From contig NC_043972.1 of assembly GCF_902148855.1 (NCBI RefSeq), positions 35,347,496-35,411,495 of the forward strand: a stretch of 64,000 bases of DNA. Reading direction: 5' to 3'. How positions within the stretch are numbered: position 1 is the first letter of the stretch; each line of letters starts with the position of its first letter. A program made the position numbers and the translations under genes. The notes below the pieces were generated by a model. It was not told where the DNA came from and ran no database searches. It was given only the letters and a program-made list of their open reading frames with translations. This stretch comes from Sphaeramia orbicularis. Taxonomy: Eukaryota > Chordata > Actinopteri > Kurtiformes > Apogonidae. Shown one piece after another: positions 1 through 10,839 of the stretch.

Positions 1-204
1 TGCCTGAAAACACCAATAGGCAGCCAAAAATTCCCTTCACAAGGTAAATTTTTTTCCCCAGTAATAGATGCTGAATTCTTGGCTCCTCTCAGATCACTTG
101 AATTACAATGAAATGCAACTAGTGACTAATGTCTAATATGCTCTCACCCCAAAGAGTAGAACTATAAAGTAATCTAATACTAACTCCCTTCTATTTTTTT
201 TTTT

Positions 205-740
205 TTAACCCAAAAAGACCCAAAGCATCAAAAGCATCTACTGATCTAATATGTGTAATACCTGTTGATACACTAATCCTATCAATACATGCAAATAACT
301 GGTATAAAATACAGTCTGTCATCTTTCCATGGTCATCAGATATGACCCATTTGGACGTTCAGAAGCTCTGTAGTGAACAAGGAAACACCGTCATCTTCTA
401 CAACATTGATTCACCAGTAAAACCTACGGAGTTTGATCAATGACAGTGGATGGAGGCATTTGGTTTATGTTTAGTTAATGATATATTTTACTGAAAAAAT
501 ATATTTTTCTTCAGTTTTCTGTTTTGATATAATAACCTTTGAATTTACTTTGAGTTTTCATTAGCATCATAAAGTATAGGAAATCAAATTTAGGAAAATA
601 CATGATATACAGTGAAAAGTGGAAAAATACATATGACAATATTATAATAAATGCTGATAAATTACTTAAGAAAGGTTAAATACGGAGAAAAATTAATTTG
701 GGAACTGACACAAAATTAGCACTGGGTCTGTATGGGTTAA
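205..740 (+). mobile_element. TTAA-ended MITE, copy 1 (piggyBac-type, non-autonomous)
   Basis: The left end begins TTAACCCAAAAAGACCCA and the right end finishes TGGGTCTGTATGGGTTAA, which are near-perfect inverted repeats of each other. The interior is AT-rich with no open reading frame. It shares blocks in the same order with three other stretches of this window, for example CTAATCCTATCAATACAT and GATATAATAACCTTTGAATT. TTAA at both ends followed by CCC is the pattern of piggyBac-type insertion, so a piggyBac-derived MITE is the best inference; no transposase is visible. Orientation is arbitrary, set by this copy. Confidence 0.75.
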
Positions 741-2560
741 TCCCATGTACTGGTCATATGCCTCAGACATCCAGGTCATTGTTAGACAACAACAGATTTT
801 GAATAAAAATAACTATAGTAACATCTAAGACTTGGGTAGTTTTTCCTACATAAATCTATAATTATACTGTTAGAAAACAATATGAAAGATACTAAAATTG
901 AGTCCTCAGAGTTGGTGCAGCAAAAAAAGGTTAGAAAAAGCGGTTTGATATTGTGGTGGGTATCATCTGGATCACATATTGGCCCTTTTCACTGTGTCTG
1001 CACTGTATAATTAACTGTTAGTCATACTTGCCTTCAAAAGAACTACATTTGTTCTTTTGCGTGGGCACTCCTTTAATCCATTGTGCCTTAGTTAGGCAAT
1101 AGTTGACTTAAGTAAAAGTACTTTTTCATGGGAGGAATGTTTTTTTTTTCTTTTAATTTCACTCCTGTGACAGATCAGGAAGAAAAAACTCACCAGTTGA
1201 TTTTCACTCACATACTACACCAGCTTCCTTTTTTCCAATAATAAAAGAGGTGAAGCTGTCAGTCTCTTTTGTTGTGTAGATACGGTTGCGTTGTCTACAT
1301 TGTATGACAGAAGACTGTAGTTCCTGAGGCCTCCAAAGGAATCTACTTTTTCCAAGTGTGGAAAATTCCATGTGTTTCTGATCCCCTGAACGGCTGAACA
1401 AAATCCCAGTGTCCACTAGATGGTGACAGAGTGACAGATCTTTATGCCAAACCACCAGTGCTGACACCGCATGAATTTGTCATGTCAGTGTCTACTTACC
1501 TCCACCTCACCTCTGTGCACCTAATAATATCAAGTTAATCCACATTTTGTATTTTCCGATGCTTTCCTGTTTTCATGCAGAATAGTGGTGACCCCTGTTG
1601 CCATGGACCAACTGGACAAGAACAATGATGTAGAGCTCAACTTCCTTTAATTCTGGGAGCCAATTGGACATCACACAAGCGAGGGAGAATGATTCAGCCA
1701 CTAAAATGTCCTCAGAAGCTCTCTCATATCTCCATCTCTGTTACTCACATGAAAAAATGGGAAATGATCCAAATGGAAAACACCCTAAAGTTTGTTCCAA
1801 CTGCATGTCTTTGTAGTCTGCATGTCTTCTCTCTGCCCTCTCACAAATAAATGGCAAACTGCTACAAAACACTGATGCAAGATACTGTTCAACAGTTTCA
1901 GCAATATTAAAAGCAATCTTGACTGGTATACACACACACACACATATTCAGAGCTGCTTGTGCTTACAGGTCTACAACCATGAGAGCATGAATCACATTG
2001 TCTGAAAAGTGATTACATTGTATTACTGACTTGCCTAATTCTTGGAAGGTCTTGTGCAGCTTGGAATCACTCTCCAGAAGACAAACAGTGGTGTTGTACT
2101 GGAAGACCATGGTTTGGTGTTGAAACCTAAAAATAAAATCCCCCAAAATGTGACTTGTTAATCCCCATGTCATACCCCTCTGGCCTTTGCCTCTTAATTT
2201 GCTCAGAGGTTTTCTATGTAGTTAACAGTATCTTTATTCTTTGCACTAGTGAGTATAGTTTCAGGGTGTGGCCTGCGTACATCTGTCTGTTAGGAGAGCT
2301 TTGAACAAGCGCGCACGGGCACATGTGCGCGCTTGTTTCTACATGTTGAAAGAAAGCCTGTCTAAAGAAAAAGAAAATGCGCAAGAAATCATCAGAAAAG
2401 CAGGCAAATATAATCAGAACATTTATTGAATCATAAAATAAAGGTATTTGGTGTTGATTTTAACGAGGGAAATGTTTGTAACAAAGCGTTTCTCCAAAGT
2501 GCTGTGTTGCTCAAGCTGCGCCTCTTTCCACATTCCTTCTCTCCTAGGCACACGCCCTAT
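741..2560. other. Intergenic, no gene seen
   Basis: No exon with splice sites or recognisable protein similarity was found on either strand. The short open frames here match nothing I know. The only notable structure is a GC-rich hairpin at 2304-2337. Confidence 0.5.
2304..2337. repeat. Perfect 13-bp inverted repeat with 8-nt loop
   Basis: AACAAGCGCGCAC at 2304-2316 is the exact reverse complement of 2325-2337, separated by an 8-nt spacer. The arms contain alternating GCGCGC in AT-rich surroundings, so the stem would be stable as DNA or RNA. It lies about 300 bp upstream of the proposed first exon of the S100A13-like gene. The function is unknown. Confidence 0.85.
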
Positions 2561-2599
2561 GACAACGAAAAAAAGCTGGCTGGAGTGAGTAGTTAAATC

Positions 2600-2713
2600 A
2601 CGGAAAAGATATGTGTTGCTGGTTAATCTAGCCCAAGACTAGAGAGGAGGATCTGTGAGAAACAAGGAGCAGCTGCTGAAGTAGTTTGTCGCTTTTTAAT
2701 CTCTCTCTTAACG
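2600..2713 (+). other. Possible non-coding first exon of the S100A13-like gene
   Basis: A good donor (ACG followed by GTGAGT) ends at 2713. S100 genes usually have a non-coding first exon followed by two coding exons, and the coding exon at 6707 opens directly after a splice acceptor (CTTTAG), so an upstream exon must exist. This is the best candidate I see. The transcription start is not determined, so the left boundary is a guess, and a different first exon nearer 6.7 kb is possible. Confidence 0.35.
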
Positions 2714-3059
2714 GTGAGTCTATTCTGATCAAATATTGAATTTTGTGCGCAATGACATGACATGATGGTGGGTTAGGCTGTTGTGCAAGCTGTTTACAGA
2801 GTAAACAAGAAAATTACCTGTTTACGTATTTCAACCCCAGTGTCATCAATTTTGTATCATATGGGAGTGTCTCTATTGTCATTATCCAGCTTGGTGGCCG
2901 CATGGATCAGGTTCTCCTTCTTGGTAATGTAACCCCAACCCCTTTACACTTACAGAGAAACCGGAGTCCCGCATCACGATTACTTATTTATTTGCCGTGT
3001 CAGTCCTGCCTGTGGTCTCTCTACAAATTGTCAGGATTAGTTAGAGTAAATGTAAATGT

Positions 3060-3360
3060 GGAACACGGGCAAGCCCCTTGACATCTCCGTTACGCACGGC
3101 GCAGACTACTCTGAGCATATGCGCCAGGGCCGTTGTCGCCCCGTTAAACAGTCCATACGGTGATCGATGGAACGGCGGTCAGATTTAGCTCTTATCAGCT
3201 TGAATTATTTACACCATGATAAGACTCCGGTAGCGAGACTCGAAAAAGCTTTAACCTGGTGACGTTAATCACCCCGTGGAGAAACGGCGACCTGGCCGAT
3301 GACAGGTAACATGCTCATGGAGGAAGTGAGTCAGTCACGCCTAGTGCAAACAACACGACC
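3060..3360. promoter_or_regulatory. CpG-rich segment with paired GATA sites, possible regulatory element
   Basis: This stretch is much richer in CG dinucleotides than its flanks. It holds an inverted pair of GATA-type sites (CTTATCA at 3191-3197 and TGATAAG at 3217-3223), a nearly palindromic site at 3258-3273 (core TGACG, ending ATCACC) and an AP-1-like TGAGTCA near 3327. It sits within the proposed first intron of the S100A13-like gene. A promoter-proximal enhancer or CpG island is an inference from composition and motifs only. Confidence 0.3.
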
Positions 3361-4267
3361 GGGGTGGAGCTGATTGGTCAGTGGGATTAATCAATGCTCA
3401 AAACGATCCGGTGCCAGCACTCGATAACGATCTGTGTAGTCTGCGGTCATTCTAAAACTTTGGGTTTAAGAGCCTACATTAAGATAACTAACATTTAAAG
3501 TCAGCTTGGTTCAGTGGGGTGTAAGGGTGGTGGCCTTACCCAGTTCACCTGTACTGGTTTGTACTTATCCAGACCTTCAAATACTTCTTAAAACGGAAGA
3601 ATTGTATTTTTTTACGCACAGTAATGTACAGTTATTTACGCACAAAGGCAATCCAAAGTTCATCTCTCCAATGTAGATTCAATGCTACAAGGAAAGTACG
3701 CACATATATTACACCAAAAAATAATAGAGTAAAATTCAAAAAGGCCAAACTACAGGAGGAACATGTGTTGAGGGTTCACTTGCAGTGAGACACAGGATGA
3801 AGAAAACCAGTGATGCAAGCAGAACAATGCGTCTGGCTCTGTCATGGCAATCCCGACTCCACGCTCTGACCGTGAATGCATCTGCTGAGAGGCCGGATAA
3901 GAAATTTATGTGCACTCAGCAAACACAAGTAGCCAGGTCACCCCATCTCTGAAGAAAACCCCTACATGTTCCTTTCTACCCATTTGTAATTCTGTGGCCC
4001 CGATGTCTCCCGCTTTGACCGATGCCTCCGTGGTTTCATGTTCATCTCATTACACTTGGGTGAGACACTAATGGATGGTGGCCTGTCAGGCTTTCTGATA
4101 AATGGCCCTCAAAGATGCAAACACACAGAGACGCAGGTCTGGTCTGGTCTTGATCTAGTGTCCGGCATGTACCTGGTGTTAGGAAGGTGTCAGGATAATT
4201 ATAGTAACTTATAAAATAATGATGAAGAGCATGCTGATGACAGCTGATCACCTGTATGTTGGAAAAC

Positions 4268-4269
<2 letters not shown>

Positions 4270-4332
<63 letters not shown>
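4270..4332. repeat. (TG)n microsatellite, about 31 units
   Basis: Uninterrupted TG dinucleotide run. Open frames across it on both strands are repeat artefacts. Confidence 0.95.
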
Positions 4333-4335
<3 letters not shown>

Positions 4336-5474
4336 GCATGGCAAGGAGACATGAAACAGAATCCCAGGTTTGGGTGCCTGACCATGAGCGTACCCTGCTC
4401 TCGCTCACCCAGTAATTAGGTTAATGCAACAGAAGTCCTAATTGGTGTTGTCCTTCTTTAGATATATGTGTCTCTGTCTGTCTGTATGTCTTTGTCTGTC
4501 GGCCATGGTGACTGCATTGTATGTGCATCGAGGTGTGGCATCTGTGTCAGATGGGAGAATTACCGGGTTCTCCTGTTACCCCAACAACATGACCCCAGTC
4601 ACCCATCATCATCCTCCTGTGGGACTCGTGGTAGTTTCCAATACACACTGGAAATCCTGCAGCAGGGCCTCAGCCCACACTGCCATGTGGCTAATGACTG
4701 ATACTTATCAACGCTTCTTGTGTGTCTGCAGTGGCCCTTCATGCCTTTAATTTTTTTGCCAGCAGTCATTATTCTTGTTTGTTAAGAAAACAGAAAGCTA
4801 AAAGGGACTTTGTCGAGGTGCATCAGGTTGCACATGCACAAGATTAGCATCTCTGGGCAAACACTGACTCCATTCTAATTCGAGTATGCAAAGAAGGAGT
4901 TCAAACAGGAATAATGAGCTGGGTGACAATAATTTCATAATACATATTATGCATCCAAAATACTAATTTTGATTACAAGTAATAGATGATTGTGTTTATA
5001 AATGTAATACATTACATGACATTACATTTGGCTCCTTTTATGGACTTTTTAAAGAAATTAGTCCAATGAGCAATAAAACTGAAAGTCCTGAATCTGTCAG
5101 ATTAAATCAGACTGTAAACCTCAGCCTTAACATTCATATTCATTCAGATCCATGTTGACAGGAAACATCCCTAAGCAAGTCATTCATGCACAGAAAATAA
5201 GGACATTTCCACGTAAATCCTTTGTAAACACCAACATCTTGATTAGAAACCTTCATATGAAATATAATTGTATAATTTGTAATATTCCTTTTCTTGCAGT
5301 CACCTTAATTTTGTCATTCATGTTTATAATGTCGTTTGGTGTGACTGGTTACTTCCCAGTGTTACACAAACTAATGATCACTGTTTTGTTATTTAATGTG
5401 TGAGGAATCCAACTCCAGTTTAGTACTAATGAGGTAAAACAACACGGTAAAAAGAAGCAAAAAAGTTGCAATAG

Positions 5475-5554
<80 letters not shown>
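5475..5554. repeat. (CTTT)n microsatellite, about 20 units
   Basis: An uninterrupted pyrimidine tetranucleotide run of about 80 bp. A Lys/Glu-rich open frame read on the minus strand is a by-product of the repeat. Confidence 0.95.
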
Positions 5555-6708
5555 TTCCTGGTGCCACCTCACCGCAATTTATGTTAATTTTTTGCAGCCG
5601 TGAGGAGCTCATGTGTGGACTCTATGCATTATTTGGTTGGCCTAAAGTTTCCATTAACAGCAGAGTCAAAAATCAAGTGTGTATACTGAGATTTTATGAC
5701 TTTACTGAGAACATAATCAAAAGTTGCACACATGGGGTGTAATGGTATAATGGATAATATGGAGTCAGGACTTGGCTGCTGTTTTATTATCCTACTAGAT
5801 TTAAAGGCTATCATTTACTTCCTGACATCCGGTACATCAGGTTGTGAACATTGAGAGGATCTGGATACACCTGACTGTGATTCTGCGACACCAGCTGTTT
5901 GTTTACATTCATGCTAGGTTCATCTGTAGGTGCGTGGTTTAGTTGAGGGTTTTCTGCTCATATTTTGCGGACAGTACGTGATGTATTCCTACAGTGTTTG
6001 GGGAAGTGTTCTGCGGCATACGGACAGCATGCAGTAATTTGAACCTGCGGCCTCCTGCTGGCTTCTGGGGATCAGATGTCCACCGTCAGAGATCACAGCT
6101 CCCATTGTGTTTACCTCAGAGACTCCCTTCCTCTTCAACCTTCCATCACTCCCTCTCTCGCTCTGTTTACCTCAGAGAGCCTCCTGGCTGGCTGCTTTCA
6201 TCTCCCTTCTTCTCTCCCTCTTTTTCTATGCTGACATCACATGTTTGTCTCGACTTTCTCATATTTTATGTTAAAACTTTTTGTATGATCTGTCTAGAAA
6301 TATAATAAACATTATTGTGCACCATCTTTACTGGTGATTGTTTACAGATTTGAAGTGGAATTATTGCATTTTATGTCTTTGTTATGATTGTTTCAGTAAT
6401 TTTAGGTGTTCTAAATGGTTTTAAATGTTTCAAATAAGTTGATTTCATATGGGTTGATAAATGTTACAGAGAATTAACTGTGAATCTTCATCACAAACAG
6501 GTCAAGGCTATGGCGAATGTTTTCAAACCAGTGCTCTCAATAACTGAAATAAACCCCATGAAAACATCTTCTCATGTTAATAAATTCATGGAAATGAAAA
6601 TAACCTAATGGCAACATATCTGAATGATAAAGATATCATATCTCTTCTCTGCACTTGCCATATTCCCTTCCTTATTCCATTTTTGTCCTTGCCTGTCTCT
6701 CTTTAGAT

Positions 6709-7120
6709 ATGGAGTCAGCTATTAAGACAATAGTCACTACATTTCTTAAGTCTGCTGGGGGGAAGGACAACCTCTCTCCAAAAGCCTTCCAGAAGCTTGT
6801 ACAGAAGCAGTTCTCTGGCGTCATGGAGGTACAAACGACTTTTGGTTGCTTCTACATCATTCTTTGTTATAACAATAATTGTCCTTTATTTGCAGAGGGA
6901 CATGCTATATTTCAAATTCAATATTCCCTGAATGCTTCTGTTCATCCCATTATGTTTTGTTCAGGATACAGACAGCTCTGCAGCCATTATGGAGATGCAG
7001 AAGGGACTAGATGAGAATTCTGATGGAAAGGTCAGCTTCCAAGAATACCTCACTCTGATTGGTTACGTGGCCAACACAATGAGTCAGAAGCATTGTGAAC
7101 CCAAGGAAGCAGCCTCGTAG
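6709..7120 (+). CDS. S100 calcium-binding protein, S100A13-like
   Basis: Two coding exons, 6709-6828 and 6965-7120, join in frame (donor GAG|GT, acceptor CAG|GAT) to give 91 residues, a normal S100 length. The protein has the two-EF-hand S100 fold: residues 1-40 carry the N-terminal S100-type hand, and the canonical loop is DENSDGKVSFQE at residues 56-67 with all calcium ligands in place. The N-terminal segment (ESAIKTIVTTF, KDNLS) resembles S100A13, and an S100A1-like gene lies 3 kb downstream, as in the human cluster where S100A13 and S100A1 adjoin. Family members act as dimeric cytosolic calcium sensors; S100A13 is linked to non-classical secretion. The first loop is 2-3 residues shorter than usual. 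The start is the ATG two bases into the exon after a CTTTAG acceptor. The exact orthologue is uncertain; other fish S100 subtypes are possible. Confidence 0.85.
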
Positions 7121-7498
7121 ATTCTTCTCCAGCAGGTGTCTCATGACATGGAGTCTGTGAAGTTGGGAGTATTTGGAGGATCAGCAAATTAACAGCAAAT
7201 TCTGTCTCTCTCTTTTTTTTTTATATCTTTGTCTGCTTTTCAAGCATTTTTATGTTTTCTCATCTCTAATACCCAAAAATCATCATAATGTTGAGCTACA
7301 GTCCATAATCATTTTCATTTAGTTAAATGACACTGTTGATGCTCTGAAGTACACCTTTATATCTGTTCAGATCAACCTTTTTACAGTTACTGCTTACTAT
7401 CTAACTTTCCATTCTTAAGGACATATTGAAGGACTCTGAGCTAGGTGTATTCTTTTTTATACCAAATATGCAAAGAAGACTTAATGTATTTTCAAAAG

Positions 7499-7504
7499 AA
7501 TAAA
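7499..7504 (+). terminator. Poly(A) signal of the S100A13-like gene
   Basis: AATAAA lies about 380 bp after the stop codon and is followed by a GT-rich stretch near 7540. This places the end of the 3' UTR at about 7525. Confidence 0.7.
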
Positions 7505-8910
7505 AGCTTTATGCTAAAACCATTTAAATCTGTTTCAAATTGTGTGTTTATTTTCTCCCATTTGTATACATTGTGTTTCTATTTGTCGACATTACCCAAT
7601 AGTCCTCAGTGAGATTCTAAAATTCCGTCGTTGTCTCGCTGGTATGAACTGTTATTGTCCCATAGGAAGTGTTGCACAGATACCCTCTTCTTCCTCAGAT
7701 ACCAGCAACATAACCTAAATTTAGCTCTAACACCCCTGACTAGTCACACTCAGCAGCCTTTGATGCATCAACTATTGAAACCAGATCCCGACATACAGTA
7801 TACGCTTTCTATTGTGCGCTATCCTCCAGTCTGCAACACTATACATACATGCAGTGTATGTACTGTAAGCATGCCCACACACTGTGCTACCCCACTCACT
7901 GACACAATATACTGCAGCAAGACCCATAAACAAGAAGATGCACTTACCATGATGGAAATCATACATTTCATAACATCTTGATGTCATTTTGCATTAATGT
8001 TGATGTTGTTTGCATCCATGTATGCTTTTCTAGACCATTCGCTCAAGCATACATGATCTTTTGTCGTTTCTTTCTCTTCATTTAATTTTCATGCTCCTTG
8101 GCTTTCACTATATCCATCATATTGCATCAAATCTGCTGTTATGAGCTATTTGAAATGTGTTTTCTTGACTAGATACATCTGTATTTGTGTCTTGTTCACA
8201 TGCTTTGTGCATGCATGTATTGTGTTTGTGTTTTAGACCATTAGAAGTGGCTGTGTTTGTGAAAGTGTGTGTGTATGTGTGTGTCTTTGCATTGCATTAG
8301 CAGTTTTCCTTTGTGTGCATTTGTAAAGTCTTTGTATGGGGATTACTCTGCATGGCTTGCCAGGTGTGATGCTCGATTCACTGGTGCTACAACAATCATT
8401 CAGATAGTATATCAGACATGAACCCCATCACCTCCTCCTTTAACACCATACACCCTGCACTTTTTACTGATTAAACGTTTGTAGAGTCATTTATATCTGT
8501 ACTTTTCTGACATGAAGTTCAAAATGCTAACAAAAGCAGGCAGTAGGATAATTCAAAGTGAATCCGACTAATTCAATGTCTGTGTTCTTTTAACATCACT
8601 CTGCTTTTGCTCAGTTACTTAAATGCAGACTGACCACAGAAAGTAACAAGACCACATTTAAAGTACATTATTGATTCCTCAATTTACTTAATGTCGCATT
8701 TACTGTACTATTAGTGTTTTTTTGTCATTATGTCATCTCTGATAGACAACAGGATACAGCTGAGCAGGAGGATCCTACTACAGATAGCAGGTGTCTGATG
8801 TGTAAGCAGAGAAGGAGAAGGAGAGAAGAGGGGGATGGGGTAAAGGGGAGCAACAGGTGGAAGGAGGGGAAGGGGAGGAAGGGAGAGGTGGGATGGGAGG
8901 AGTGAGGGAT

Positions 8911-9003
8911 GTATTTAAAGGCGTTATCCTTCTCATTCTGACCATCAGCCGCTTTGCCTTCACTCTCAACACCTGACCAGTAGACCAGCACTCCTTCACT
9001 CAG
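8911..9003 (+). promoter_or_regulatory. Candidate promoter and non-coding first exon of the S100A1-like gene
   Basis: A TATA-like GTATTTAAAG at 8911-8920 follows a purine-rich tract and is followed by a stretch ending in CACTCAG at 9003 and the donor GTAAGA. The next exon (10058) starts with an acceptor right before the ATG, so a spliced 5' leader is required, and this exon fits. The start site should lie about 25-30 bp after the TATA-like box, near 8940. Confidence 0.55.
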
Positions 9004-10058
9004 GTAAGAAACAAAGACCAGCCTAAAGTTTGCAAGGAGAGGAGGACTTTCAACACTGAAAACAGTTTCTGTAAAATTGTTAATCTCTATATCTACTTTT
9101 TAACCTACTAACTCTACTTTTTGGGGTGCAGCAAATGAGTAGTGTTTTCTGAAAATGGACTGCTCTTTTCAAGCTCAGTGTGAGTCAGGGCAGTGAAAGT
9201 TTGTTTATTTAAAAGGTGTAGTAAGTAGCAGAACCAGTCTTATGAATACTTGTGGCACATATTCAGGAAAATGTAAAGCATGCTGGCCATGAGGAGAAAC
9301 TGGTGAACATTGTGACTGACAACTACAAAGGCTTCACAGTTCAGAGGTGATATAGGTCCAGGAAAGTCAAGCACTTACACCTTTCTCTAGTGTTTCTGCC
9401 ATCCTACATCGGTAAAGTAAAAGCATATCAGGTTGCCTCCATGTGTCCCTGTTACATCTCCACTGGTTTGGCTTTTTTTTTTTTTTTTTTACCAGCTTAG
9501 AGTTTCACTCTTATCAGCTGGCTCACATGTCCGGCTGCTGACGATGTCCTATGTCATCCCAGAGGTCCCTTCATTGAGGCAAAGCCACAGACAGATGGAT
9601 GAGTTTATCAGTACAAAAATCTTATCAGGACCCCTGACAGGAAGGAAACACTCCGTATGAGGCAACAGACCAAATTTGATTCAGGGCAGGATTTCAAACT
9701 CTGCCAAATACCGCTCCCCTCTCTTGGTAGATATGCTTCAACAGTTCATTATTTAGTGATGTCAGCGATGGAACTGTAACCTATGATTCAACTTTTTATG
9801 TATTCATTACTGCGTGTCCAAATCCGTCTAATTATCTAAAACCTGTCTGGCACTCTGTCTATGAGAAATACAAGAGGCAGAGCAGGCGTGCATGAGTTTG
9901 AGCTGAAAGTGACAGGGGGAAGCATTAACTTGTATTGATTTACAGAGGATGTGTCCTCCATGCTTGAAAGAGCAGATATTGCAGAAATTAGTACTGACAT
10001 GGACTATTTTTGTGAACTTTTCCCTCCTACATCCCATCATCTTCTATCTTTCTCCAGA

Positions 10059-10484
10059 ATGTCTTTGCCCAACTCAGAGAATGCCTCCACCCTGGAGAGT
10101 GCCATGCAACTCATGATCCAGACCTTCCATAAGTACTCTGGAAATGAGGGCGACAAATATACACTGAGCAGGGCTGAGCTCAAAGAGATGCTTACTGCAG
10201 AGCTTGGCAACTACCTGGGGGTAAGGAGATACATGTACAGGAGAGGAAAATGTACATGAGAGTTTTACATGTGGAAAATGAAATAACCACTTCATGTTGC
10301 TTTTGTATTGTTGCATATGCAGAATGCTCAGGATAAGGAGGCTGTGGATAAGGTAATGGGAGACCTGGACTCCAACAACGATGGGGAGGTAGACTTCACT
10401 GAGTTCATCATACTGGTCGGAGCTCTTACCGTGGCCTGCAACGACTTCTTCCTGGAATACAACGATAAGCAAGAGAAGAAGTGA
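10059..10484 (+). CDS. s100a1: S100 calcium-binding protein, S100A1-like
   Basis: Two coding exons, 10059-10220 and 10323-10484, join in frame (GGG|GTAAGG, then TGCAG|AAT) to give 107 residues. The pseudo-EF loop [14 protein letters not shown] is at residues 27-40 and the canonical loop [12 protein letters not shown] at 70-81. The stretch [18 protein letters not shown] and the following [13 protein letters not shown] closely match S100A1, including the C-terminal Cys (residue 93) and the aromatic hydrophobic tail used for target binding. S100A1 is a homodimeric calcium sensor that modulates ryanodine receptors, SERCA and other targets in muscle and neurons. The C-terminal tail is about 10 residues longer and more charged (ends QEKK) than in human S100A1. 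Teleosts carry more than one S100A1-related gene (for example s100s), so the symbol is tentative. Confidence 0.88.
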
Positions 10485-10807
10485 ACACACCCTCAGCTTG
10501 AAGATGTATATTCTGCAACCCATACACTCCAGGGAGTAACAGTTAAGGCAGGAGAGAAGTCCTGTGTAGACTATCCTGTCATGGACTTCACAAACACACA
10601 CACAAACACAAACATGTCTAATGTTGAGTAGTAAATGTTTGTTTGAGTGTTTGTGTATTTTTCTGCAAATCCCAATCACTCCTGTATTCAAGTAAAAATC
10701 TGGAGAGTTTCAACAGCTGTTATTGTCGGATCTGTGAAAACCTCCCATTCTGGTTCTTTTCATGTATTTTGTAACAAATTCCCTCAAATACAGTTCCCCC
10801 TGGAAAG

Positions 10808-10813
10808 AATAAA
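10808..10813 (+). terminator. Poly(A) signal of the S100A1-like gene
   Basis: AATAAA lies about 325 bp after the stop codon, with a GT-rich element 25-45 bp further on. It marks the likely 3' end near 10835. Confidence 0.7.
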
Positions 10814-10839
10814 TGTGAACTTTACTCATACTACACGGT

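Noticed and set aside
10074-10691. 205-residue open frame on the minus strand
   Set aside because: It runs antisense across both coding exons of the S100A1-like gene and through a CA repeat in its 3' UTR. The plus-strand gene explains the sequence fully, and this frame resembles nothing known.
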